A DNA stretch of 64,000 nt. It comes from Erythrobacter sp. SCSIO 43205. GTDB taxonomy: Bacteria; Pseudomonadota; Alphaproteobacteria; Sphingomonadales; Sphingomonadaceae. The notes beneath the pieces are model-generated. The model made no database searches. It saw only the letters and a list, made by a program, of their open reading frames with translations, and was not told the origin of the DNA. The stretch's first letter is position 1; each line of letters begins with the position of its first letter. Positions 51,381-59,758 of this stretch are shown here, in pieces. The DNA lies in NCBI RefSeq assembly GCF_019904235.1, contig NZ_CP063202.1:3224001-3288000 (forward strand), in the 5' to 3' direction. A program made the translations under genes and the position numbers.

Positions 51381-52549
51381 GGCCTGAGGCCAATAGCTTG
51401 CGCCAGCGAGCCGGAAATCCGCTCGGCGGCTTCGCCGATCACATCATCGGACAGATGCGCATATTTGGCGGTCGTCTCAACCAGCTTGTGGCCCAGCAGC
51501 TTGCCGATGGTCGATAGCGGCACGTTTTCCATAATCGCTGTTGAAGCAAAGCTGTGGCGCAAATCATGGATACGAACGTCGGGCAATGCGCAGCGCCGCC
51601 GGAAAACGAACCACCACTGATCGAAGTTCACCGGACGCTTGCCGGTCTTGTTCGGGAATACCAGCTCGCTATCTTCGCGCCGCTCGATCACCGCAAGTAC
51701 GTCCTGCGCCTGCGAATTGAGCCAGATCACCTTGGGACCGGTCTTGCTGTCTGGCAGCAGCAGTCGCGGTGGCTTCACCCACTCCCAGCGCAGATTCTTG
51801 ATCTCGCCCACGCGCGCGCCGGTGAACAAGAGCAGGCGAGCGATTGCGACCTCTGCCGGTCGGTCTGCCTCAGCCTCTCGCAATGCCGCTCCGATCCGGC
51901 GATACTCGGCTGGCGTCAAATAGCGTTCGACGCTTTGCCGCTTGTAGCGCGGCATTCCTCGACAGGGGTTCGAACCTGGCCGACGCATCTTGAGCGCCTC
52001 GGCATATTTGAGCAGCGCGGACAGCACGGGCACGGCGCGGTTGAACTTCACCTCGCTCTCTCCCGCGCATCCATCGCGCCAGCGGTGGATGTCTGCTGGA
52101 AGGATGTCCGCCACGCGCGTGTCGCCAAACGTAGGCTTGATATCGAGCCGCCACGCATCCCAATTTCGTTTGGTGGTCGAGGGCTTCCAGACGCGGGATA
52201 GATCATCCCAATAAGCCTCGACGAAATCGGTCATCGTTGGGGTGGCCTTCACCACTGCGCGCTTGGGCAATCCGTCGAGCGCGGTTTCTGCAAGAATGCG
52301 GCGAGCCTGCGCCCTTGCCAGTCCCGCCTCAAGCTCGTCGGTCCGGCCAAGGGTGATGCGCCGATGCTTGCCGCGATGCCGCAAGCGAACGAACCAGAAG
52401 TAGTTCCCGCTCGGCCTTACGCGAAGACCGAAGCCTGCCAGCTCGGTGTCCCAGATGCAGTATTCGCGTTCGCGCTGCGGCAGTTTGCGGCGGGCAAAAT
52501 TGCCATCGAGAAGCGCTCTACGGGCAGACCTTCGACGTTTGGGGACCAT
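51377..52549 (-). CDS. Tyrosine recombinase/integrase (first of a tandem pair)
   Basis: About 390 aa from ATG 52549, preceded by GAGGG. A TTG at 52690 would add 47 residues of low-complexity, non-conserved sequence and lies too close to the promoter-like box at 52722. The N-terminus is DUF4102-like (WDTELAGFGLRVRPSGNYFWFVR), then the core-binding domain, then catalytic residues LLFTGARVGEIKNLRW, IHDLRHSFASTA and GHKLVETTAKYAHL. It resembles its neighbour in architecture but is not a recent duplicate. ATGA overlap ties the two genes together. Confidence 0.9.
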   Translation of the reverse strand: MVPKRRRSARRALLDGNFARRKLPQREREYCIWDTELAGFGLRVRPSGNYFWFVRLRHRGKHRRITLGRTDELEAGLARAQARRILAETALDGLPKRAVVKATPTMTDFVEAYWDDLSRVWKPSTTKRNWDAWRLDIKPTFGDTRVADILPADIHRWRDGCAGESEVKFNRAVPVLSALLKYAEALKMRRPGSNPCRGMPRYKRQSVERYLTPAEYRRIGAALREAEADRPAEVAIARLLLFTGARVGEIKNLRWEWVKPPRLLLPDSKTGPKVIWLNSQAQDVLAVIERREDSELVFPNKTGKRPVNFDQWWFVFRRRCALPDVRIHDLRHSFASTAIMENVPLSTIGKLLGHKLVETTAKYAHLSDDVIGEAAERISGSLAQAIGLRP

Positions 52550-52705
52550 ATGGCATTCGCCCTCATGCAAACTGCCCCCAGAACCCTTGGAATTACTGTC
52601 ATTTGCGGGGACCGGGCGGCATTCAACAGCACCCTCTCTGCCGAGCACTTTGAGCGTTTCGCGCACTGATTTTATTGCACTTTTTCCCAAAACATAGCAG
52701 TGCTA

Positions 52706-52727
52706 CTGCGTACGGTGTGCCTGTCAA
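52706..52727 (-). promoter_or_regulatory. Promoter-like element with 15-bp motif, copy 2
   Basis: On the minus strand a TTGACA box (52722-52727) is followed by GGCACACCGTACGCAG. The latter 15 bases are identical to 29020-29034. It lies upstream of the tandem recombinase genes. No good -10 box was found at 17 bases, so exact promoter assignment is uncertain. Confidence 0.4.
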
Positions 52728-52800
52728 GTTCCAATGTGCGCGGGTGGGGTCCAGCTGATAGCCCGGACCGTTCTCTGAAATGCAATTGGTCCTGCATTCC

Positions 52801-55800
52801 CTACCGCGCGTGAGCAATGGCCTTTTGGAATCTGAGCCGGAGATCAGGGCCAACTCGTTTGAACCCGAGCAGATGTGCAGCAGACCGAATGAGTTCATCG
52901 TCTGACCCACCTGCATTATCCTCTCGCGCGATAGAGATTGCACCGGCAATCTCAATTAGAGAGATGTTTTCAGCCTTAAGCACTGATCCGCTCTCGGTCG
53001 ACCGATCTCGGATTGGAGGGTTCATTTTCTGGTCTTTCGTGAACCAGAAGTCGTCACTGTCTCGAAGAGTACTAGACGTTTGTCGGGCTCCACGTAGTGC
53101 CCGGAGTGTTAGCCCTAAAATCCGAGAGCCCGCTCTTTCCTTCCCAAATGCCTCGGCAACCCTTCGCGCAACTTCTTGCTGGTGGATTGGCCCCTCTGCG
53201 GCGACAATCTTCTGCACGAGTTCGGCAATGACACTTATGTGAACCTCGTGCGGTTCGTGCCTTTGTGTAACTCGGACGTCTGCTCTTTCGTATGCAGGCA
53301 TCTTCCGGGTCTCAAACTCTGGCACTTCGATCTCGATCGGTGATGATGATTGCTCAGGAGACACAGTGATCTGGTTCGATCCAGAAATCTCAACCCCGCT
53401 ACAACTAGCATCGCGAGCCACTTCAAGCGCGGTTTGCAATCGACGAATCTCTGCCTCGCGATTGTAAAACCAGTCAGTGCTCCAGATTCGATGGAACCGC
53501 CAACCTAAGTGCTCCAAGACTCCCTGCCTAAGGCGATCTCGTTCCCTAGCCCAAAGAGCCGAGTGATATGTCGCACCATCGCATTCAACCGCAAGAATGT
53601 ATGTCCCTGGTCGTTCTGGGTCACGGACTCCAAGGTCGATCCTAAAGCCAGCGGAACCGACTTGGCCGTCAACTAGAAAGCCGAACGACCGGATCGCTTC
53701 GGCTACATCCTCTTCGAATGGAGAGTCTGCGTCATCGCCCGTCGGTTCAGCATCCAAGAAGGTGCCCGCTTTTGCGTATTCAAGAAAACGCTTGAGTACC
53801 TTTGGACCCTCACGGCTGGTCCGGCTCAAGTCCATCGCCCCTGGTTCAAACGAAGCAAAAACTTCGCAACGAAGCCGGGCGCGCGTGAAGAGAACATTCA
53901 ACCGACGTTCGCCTCCTTCCGCGTTGACTGGGCCGAAGGACATCGAGGTAAGAGGACCCCGAGGTACAACGGGGCCGTAGCCTACACTTATCAGGATTAC
54001 GTCGCGCTCATCGCCTTGTACGTTCTCGATGTTTTTGACGAAGAAATCCTCAGACTTCCCCTCCCGGAGGAATTCGTCCAATCCCCTATTCCGTCGTCGT
54101 TCCAGCTCCAAAAGCTCGGTCAGCAGGTTTCGCTGCGCTGACGAGAAGGTGACAACACCCAATGATAGCTTGGGCGTTGAGCGCGCGTGTTCACAAATTC
54201 GCTCAACAATCGCTTCGCCTTCGATGCGATTGTCTCTTTTCCCACCGCGGTCGTAGGCTCCATCCACTCGCGTAAAACAAAGCCCGTAGTCGGGATTATC
54301 CTGCAATGGCGAAGGCGGGAGGATCAATCCGCTCTCGTAGAATTCTCTATTCGATACTTTGATCAGAGATGGATCTCGCGAACGATAATGCCATTCCAAC
54401 ATCCTGGAACCGAGCCCACGAGCCTCACACAACGTGAGAACGCTTTCGAGTTCGCCAAGTGTTGCCGCCCCGCCGAGCAAATCATCTTCAGTTTCGTCGT
54501 CATCGTCGCTGCCATCTTCTGCGTCACCTAGAAGGCGGTCGAAGAATGATGTTGGCGGAAGCTGCTTCTGATCACCGACCACCACGATCTGCCTGGCACG
54601 CGCGATCGCTCCAAGCGCGTCCTCTGGACGGACCTGACTAGCTTCGTCAATGACGAGGAGGTCGAAGTCATGTAAGCCTGGTTCAAGAAATTGAGCGACC
54701 GAGATCGGGCTCATTAGCAGAACCGGCTTTATCCGCCTCAGAGCAGTGGGCGCTGATGAAAAGAGCCGCCGTAATGCGATATGTGCACGACGTTTCCCAA
54801 GTTCGCCACGAATTACTCTCATCTCTCCTTGAGCGCCACGCGGAACCTGATCGAGGTGCTGAGCGCGGATAGCCGCTACGTTGGCTTCGAATTGTCCTTT
54901 TTCGAGATTTTGGAAATCATCGACTAGCTTGTGACGATCCAGATCACGCAGCTCGACGAGTGCCGGTTCTTCATTGATGGCTCGGTTCCAAAGGCATTCC
55001 GCTCGAGCAAAATCAAATTCGGTTACTGCGTCTGCACCTAAAAGATCTTGAGATTCGATCCGTGCGCTAAGAGCCGCAAGCCCTGCTTCATCCAGTTTCT
55101 CAATGAGGCTGCGATAGAGTGCCCAGTCTTTGTAAAAGGGCAACGCATCCGTTATCGCTCCCAGCCGGTCGCAGAGTCTGTTCGCACGCATCTCGTAGAG
55201 GCCGTTTTCCCCCAAAGCCTCGGGGGGCAACTCAACTACCGCTAGAGCACCTTCGACGGCTGCTTGAGCGGCACTATATCTCTGCTTTAGTCGTTCCCGG
55301 CTCTCCCTCAGGTCTGCAATATTCGTCGCAGCAGAAATCGCTTTCAGCGTGGGTATGTCGATCGGCCCGGCTCGCAGATGATCAGCCCATCGTGCCGCCT
55401 GAGATAGCTCCGAGAACTTCGTCCGAGATCCACGCCAGGCTTCTCCTAAAGCTTCGGCACAGTAGTCTTTGTCCTCATTCCAACGAGAATAGCGAGATTG
55501 CACGTCAAGTAGCTCGTCCAAGAGTTGGAGACGGTCCGTAGCTTTGGAGGGAAGCTTCTCTTGAAGGAGGCCACCCAGCTCTCTCGAAGCAGAGCGATAG
55601 GAAGAACCCAACCGAGCGAAGAACGAACTCTCACCTGCTGCTATCGGCCCGCGGAGATGCGCAATTGGCGTAGAAAATGCTGACTCAACGAATATCGGCT
55701 GCAGGGCGTTCTTTCGCTCTTCCCATTCTTCACCTTCCGTTAGGGTCTCCAGCAGGCGAGATCGATCATCCGCTTCAATGAGCAGTGCCAGGCTTTCTGG

Positions 55801-57741
55801 AGAGATATCCGGCAGATTCTCGAGCCGGTCCACCATATCGAGCAGCGGATCGACACTTGCGAATGCGCTAGGAGTCTCCAGTCCCAAAGCATGCGTAAGG
55901 GTCGCGAATGCTTCGTCGAACTCACGAACCCTTTCGATAGAGTCCGCGATTTTCTGCTCAAAGCGGTTGAGCTCAACTGGCTGCAAATTGAGGTTCTGAA
56001 TTCCCTTTAGCGGATGTCCGCTTGGCTCGCCGAGAACTGCGATCAATTCACTAAGTTTCACCAAGGAAGCCCGGAGGTCGTTTTCTTCTTCCTTGGTCAT
56101 TGTTGCGAGGGCGCTGACCTCCAGAGAAGGGGGCTTAGAACCACTGCCAATGAGGGCGGACTGACGAGACAGCGCTTCAAATGGCGTCCTGCCAGTATCT
56201 CCGATCGGCCTGTGTAGGGCTTCAGCGAAGTGATTCAATCGGTCCCGTGCCTCTTTCAGCTTATCAGGCGGGCCAGGCATGTCGGGCGTGGCTCCTGCCG
56301 CACTCAATGTCCTTCCTAACTCGGCAAGCACAGCCTTTTTGTTCGATGCTTTAGAGTGAAGTTCCAAGCAGATGTCGGAAAGACCAGTCTTTACCAATCG
56401 ATCATGCACAACAGACAATGCGGCCATTTTCTCAGCAACGAAGAGTACGGTCTTCCCCTCGCGCGCAGCCGTCGCAATTATGTTGGTGATCGTTTGCGAC
56501 TTGCCAGTGCCAGGGGGGCCTTGAACGACAAGATTTCGACCCTTTCGAACTTCCTCGATGACTTTGGCTTGAGAGCTATCCGCGTCAACGACGTGAAATA
56601 TCTCTTGAGGGGGTAAGGCCTCGTCGAGTTGCACATCCTCAGAGAATATTGGCTCTTCGCTCTCGAAGCCTTCGTGGAGCAATCCATTTACCAGGCCGTG
56701 CTTCTCCAGTGCCCCGTCTGGCCATCTTTCCGGATCCAGATCGAGGTACATAAGAAGCTTCGCGAAAGAGAAGAAACCGAGCTGCATCCCATCTCGGTCA
56801 ATCGCCCAACGTTCTCGTTCAGAAATTGCTTCTTCGACGCGGTCAAAATATTTCGACGGGAGCCACCCGTCATCAATTTCGATCTCTGGAAGCTCAAGAC
56901 CGAAGTCATCTTTCAGACGCCGGGCTAGAGGCAAGTTGGTGACAATATCATCACCTCTGGCAAGAATGTCGTAGGTGGATGTTCTCTCATTGCGTTTGAG
57001 CTCAACCGGCAGAAGCACCAACGGCGCCTCTCGCTGGACCGCCGACGATTTGTCCTCGAACCAGGTCAAGAACCCCATCGCGAGGTAGAGGATGTTGGTG
57101 CCTTGCTCTTCCTCTGCAGTCCTCGCCTCGCGGGCAAGCCGCAGCAAACGCTTCTGCAAAGCGTCCGGTCCTAGCTTAACTTCCAGCTGATTGTCGCCGT
57201 AGCGGCTTTCATCGAATCCGTCTTCATCCGCGTCAAAGAAGCGGATCTGTTCGCTGTCATCTCCCTTGTCTTTTCCGATCGCCAAGAAGCGCATCTTCTT
57301 GTCCGATGAAAGGTGCGAGTAAACGTCGTCGGACCGCTCGTTGACGATATTGAGCACGTTGGCGCGCGCATTCTTCCGATTGACGTGGACAAGCCGGTTG
57401 CGCGTACCAGTTTCGACCAATCGCTTGCGAGTATCATCGAACAGCTTTCGAAGCGCAGGATCGATGATCGCCGGCTGGTCGGCGTCCGCAATCAGTTCGC
57501 CGTCTTCGAACTCCTCGGATCCTTCGCAGTCATTCTCCGCAACAGGCTCGTCAGCTTCGCGGCTTTCGTTTTCGAGGACTGCGATCCGCTGCTCGATTGC
57601 AACGCGCAAGTCACGCGCAGCCTGCGTATTGCGATGCATGAGTTCGCTGCGGACGAGCATAAGTTCTGCAGCGGAGTGCTGGTTGCGTTGCACGCGGTCT
57701 TGTAGTTCGCCAATGCTTTCCTGGAAGAGGGGCCGCGTCAT
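52801..57741 (-). CDS. DUF4011-SF1 helicase-nuclease-DUF3320 defence protein (Hhe-like)
   Basis: 1646 aa. Order: an acidic coiled N-terminus, DUF4011 (about 95-275, ARKRLVETGTRNRL-like), and an SF1 (Upf1/DNA2-like) helicase with Walker A GPPGTGKSQT (408-415), Walker B VIDEASQVRPEDAL and VVGDQKQLPPTSFF. The helicase ends with NVLFTRARLRCEVF. A Vsr/PD-(D/E)xK-like nuclease domain follows (FEEDVAEAIRSFGF, then FRIDLGV, then AVECDGATYH), and a C-terminal DUF3320 (HISVIAELVQKIVAAEGPIH). Family knowledge: single proteins of this order protect against phages and are listed as Hhe among predicted defence systems. All core motifs look intact. It is the last gene of a four-gene operon with restriction genes, 57 bases after the HEPN/zinc gene. 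Confidence 0.88.
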   Translation of the reverse strand: MTRPLFQESIGELQDRVQRNQHSAAELMLVRSELMHRNTQAARDLRVAIEQRIAVLENESREADEPVAENDCEGSEEFEDGELIADADQPAIIDPALRKLFDDTRKRLVETGTRNRLVHVNRKNARANVLNIVNERSDDVYSHLSSDKKMRFLAIGKDKGDDSEQIRFFDADEDGFDESRYGDNQLEVKLGPDALQKRLLRLAREARTAEEEQGTNILYLAMGFLTWFEDKSSAVQREAPLVLLPVELKRNERTSTYDILARGDDIVTNLPLARRLKDDFGLELPEIEIDDGWLPSKYFDRVEEAISERERWAIDRDGMQLGFFSFAKLLMYLDLDPERWPDGALEKHGLVNGLLHEGFESEEPIFSEDVQLDEALPPQEIFHVVDADSSQAKVIEEVRKGRNLVVQGPPGTGKSQTITNIIATAAREGKTVLFVAEKMAALSVVHDRLVKTGLSDICLELHSKASNKKAVLAELGRTLSAAGATPDMPGPPDKLKEARDRLNHFAEALHRPIGDTGRTPFEALSRQSALIGSGSKPPSLEVSALATMTKEEENDLRASLVKLSELIAVLGEPSGHPLKGIQNLNLQPVELNRFEQKIADSIERVREFDEAFATLTHALGLETPSAFASVDPLLDMVDRLENLPDISPESLALLIEADDRSRLLETLTEGEEWEERKNALQPIFVESAFSTPIAHLRGPIAAGESSFFARLGSSYRSASRELGGLLQEKLPSKATDRLQLLDELLDVQSRYSRWNEDKDYCAEALGEAWRGSRTKFSELSQAARWADHLRAGPIDIPTLKAISAATNIADLRESRERLKQRYSAAQAAVEGALAVVELPPEALGENGLYEMRANRLCDRLGAITDALPFYKDWALYRSLIEKLDEAGLAALSARIESQDLLGADAVTEFDFARAECLWNRAINEEPALVELRDLDRHKLVDDFQNLEKGQFEANVAAIRAQHLDQVPRGAQGEMRVIRGELGKRRAHIALRRLFSSAPTALRRIKPVLLMSPISVAQFLEPGLHDFDLLVIDEASQVRPEDALGAIARARQIVVVGDQKQLPPTSFFDRLLGDAEDGSDDDDETEDDLLGGAATLGELESVLTLCEARGLGSRMLEWHYRSRDPSLIKVSNREFYESGLILPPSPLQDNPDYGLCFTRVDGAYDRGGKRDNRIEGEAIVERICEHARSTPKLSLGVVTFSSAQRNLLTELLELERRRNRGLDEFLREGKSEDFFVKNIENVQGDERDVILISVGYGPVVPRGPLTSMSFGPVNAEGGERRLNVLFTRARLRCEVFASFEPGAMDLSRTSREGPKVLKRFLEYAKAGTFLDAEPTGDDADSPFEEDVAEAIRSFGFLVDGQVGSAGFRIDLGVRDPERPGTYILAVECDGATYHSALWARERDRLRQGVLEHLGWRFHRIWSTDWFYNREAEIRRLQTALEVARDASCSGVEISGSNQITVSPEQSSSPIEIEVPEFETRKMPAYERADVRVTQRHEPHEVHISVIAELVQKIVAAEGPIHQQEVARRVAEAFGKERAGSRILGLTLRALRGARQTSSTLRDSDDFWFTKDQKMNPPIRDRSTESGSVLKAENISLIEIAGAISIAREDNAGGSDDELIRSAAHLLGFKRVGPDLRLRFQKAIAHAR

Positions 57742-57798
57742 AAGGCAACCCCCAGGCTGCCATCTCTACAATCAAGAGGTCGGGGGAGAAAAGTTGCC

Positions 57799-58860
57799 TT
57801 AGTCATCGCGATGCCAACCCGCATGGCCGTCACAAAACTCACACCCCGAATAGTGGCTAAACTCAAGATCCCCTGCCCCAATTTGCATTTCATTACACCA
57901 TTCGCATTCTGCGATGCCTTCCTCATGAGAAAGACATTCAAGGCAAATAAACCAGTCTCCGTGCTGAACAACAGTGCCAAAATCCATACAGAAAGCGCAG
58001 CTCATCTGCCGGTAATCTTCTTGCCGCACGAATTCAGTGCTTAGAACTGCATCTAGTTCTTCCCCGCTAACCTCGTGCCCACAGTTTGAGCATGTGCGAT
58101 CGGAGCCGTGATCAGCTTCAATACAAATCTTTTCGCCACATTTCGTTGGACACGCCATTTCCAAGTAGCCGCGACTAAGGAGGCAAACACGGTAAGTGAC
58201 ATCTCTCAACACATCTGTTTGCTCGATCAGTTCAGCCGCTTCAAAGCCGCAACCCGAGCATTCCGAGAAGACCGTACCGTTGGCCTTATCTGCTTCGATC
58301 TGCTCCTGAAGCTGATCGAACTTGACCCGTAGGAACTCCCGGTTTCTCTGCATCCTCCAATCCACACGGGTCACTATTTCATCGTAATCTTGGAATTGAT
58401 CAGTCCACTGCCTCAGCAAAGAGCGCAGATGGAACCAGCAGAGGCATTGTTCTCGGACAACTTCCTGCACCGTCTGAGGGTCTGCGCCATCAGCACCGGC
58501 CTCGTGGAAGAAATGAATCATTCGATTTCGATGAGCGGCGAGCCTAGAGAATTGCTCTTCCGCTTCATTGGAGATGTTTTGGCCGCAAACCTTCTTGAGG
58601 CGTCGCACCGCCTCACGCGGCGAAACTGTGCGGCTAATACCGTCCAAAAAACGAATGAGGTCCGCTTCGGAAGACTTTTCGACGACGAGCGACCAATGCT
58701 CGCTCATCAGCCGGGCTTTGAAGAGCAGCTCTACAGCCGTCGCGAAGTGGATCACCGAGTATTTCGGATGATCTTCGATCTCTCCGACGGAGCGCTCCAG
58801 AAAGTCAAAGGCGCTTTGCGCAATATGCTCCGCCGCTTGCTCAATGCGCTCACGACTCAT
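57799..58860 (-). CDS. HEPN-like protein with multi-zinc C-terminal tail
   Basis: 353 aa. The N-terminal 145 residues are all-helical and HEPN-like, with HPKYSVIHFATAVELLFKAR and then the RNase-type motif RNRMIH (R111-x4-H116) in AAHRNRMIHFFHE. A coiled linker (about 170-200) leads to at least seven paired-cysteine knuckles: CSGC 201-204, C237/C241/C246, CSNC 257-260, CAFC 288-291, CLEC 306-309, CEWC 319-322 and CEFC 340-343. These probably form several zinc ribbons. HEPN proteins with Rx4-6H often cut RNA in toxin-antitoxin and abortive-infection systems; zinc ribbons often bind nucleic acid. Its start overlaps the MmeI-like end by 11 bases. I know no named family with this exact combination. 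An RNA-cleaving effector or sensor of the operon is inference. Confidence 0.6.
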   Translation of the reverse strand: MSRERIEQAAEHIAQSAFDFLERSVGEIEDHPKYSVIHFATAVELLFKARLMSEHWSLVVEKSSEADLIRFLDGISRTVSPREAVRRLKKVCGQNISNEAEEQFSRLAAHRNRMIHFFHEAGADGADPQTVQEVVREQCLCWFHLRSLLRQWTDQFQDYDEIVTRVDWRMQRNREFLRVKFDQLQEQIEADKANGTVFSECSGCGFEAAELIEQTDVLRDVTYRVCLLSRGYLEMACPTKCGEKICIEADHGSDRTCSNCGHEVSGEELDAVLSTEFVRQEDYRQMSCAFCMDFGTVVQHGDWFICLECLSHEEGIAECEWCNEMQIGAGDLEFSHYSGCEFCDGHAGWHRDD

Positions 58861-59758
58861 TCGCTGCCCTTTCCTGATTGAGCCGGAACAGGCGTGCTAG
58901 AATTTCGTCGTCCGTCAGCGTGCCAGCGCGAAAGTCGTCGCCCCAGCCATAGGCGTCGGCAACCGCTTCATCGAGGGCGCGGTGCGCGTGATCGAGCCAA
59001 GCTGGGCGGGTGTTGTAGAGGTTGGTGAGGGTGCGATTCTTTAGTTCCTTCGCGGCGGCGTCGTCTTTTGGCAGGATGCGGTCCGGATAGCCTTCGACCA
59101 CCTCGGGCACGCGCTCGACCAGATCTGGCGGATTGAGCCAATTCTCGCGTAATTCGTTGAGCCTGGCCGCGGCTCCCGCAATCGCCTGCGCGCGCGGGTC
59201 ATCGGCATAGTCGGCAGCGGGGATGTCGGGCGTGAGGCCTTCAGGGAAGGGGAAGGTCTCGAAAGTTGTAGACGGTGTGTATCGAGGGTCATTGCCTTTG
59301 CCGAGGAACGTACCCAAGCGCAGCGACCAAATTTCATGAAAGCAACTATGCAAGATGCCGAATGTGGTGTCATCGTCGCGGGCCACTGCGTTGGTCGCAT
59401 CACTCGGTCTTATGTTCACGTTCTGCCAAGTGAATAGCCGATATTTCGATACCCTTGGAGTGACTATCATTCTCTCTAAGGGGCTCAGCGCACTTCTCAA
59501 GTTCGAGCCGCTCCTCCCAAACTGCCACCACTTTTCGCGGCGCTGCTTATCTCTAACCGTCAGGCGATAGGGCTTTACCTCACGCAATGCGTGCTCGAAA
59601 GGCGCTTCGAATTGGGAGGCCGCCGCCTCAGTATCGAATCCGAAGAAATCGATCACCCATACATCGTTAGGTCGTCTCACTAGATCTAGGCCACCGATGT
59701 ATGGGCGAAGGACGGTAGAGTTTGGCAATCCATTGACGTTGAGAGGCGGGTCAACCAT
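58850..59758 (-). CDS. MmeI-like type IIG enzyme, C-terminal part (target recognition) after a frameshift
   Basis: 302 aa in the frame after the break. It begins inside the target-recognition domain with NVNGLPNSTVLRPYIGGLDL and VRRPNDVWVIDFFGFD, then PFEHALREVKPYR and KWWQFGRSGSNLRSAL. The rest is the helical MmeI C-terminal domain (TFETFPFPEGLTPD; NLYNTRPAWLDHAHRALDEAV). The match to the preceding frame joins at GETAR/MVDPP (about 59757). One base appears lost there, since restoring an A would give GETARRMVDPP. If translated separately this part would have no catalytic site. Together with 59686-61755 it makes one protein of about 968 aa, close to MmeI (919 aa). Confidence 0.8.
   Translation of the reverse strand: MVDPPLNVNGLPNSTVLRPYIGGLDLVRRPNDVWVIDFFGFDTEAAASQFEAPFEHALREVKPYRLTVRDKQRREKWWQFGRSGSNLRSALSPLERMIVTPRVSKYRLFTWQNVNIRPSDATNAVARDDDTTFGILHSCFHEIWSLRLGTFLGKGNDPRYTPSTTFETFPFPEGLTPDIPAADYADDPRAQAIAGAAARLNELRENWLNPPDLVERVPEVVEGYPDRILPKDDAAAKELKNRTLTNLYNTRPAWLDHAHRALDEAVADAYGWGDDFRAGTLTDDEILARLFRLNQERAANES

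Noticed and set aside
52549..52690. Longer start (TTG 52690) for the first recombinase
   Set aside because: The added 47 residues are non-conserved and would place the start almost on top of the promoter-like TTGACA box; ATG 52549 with GAGGG upstream is preferred.
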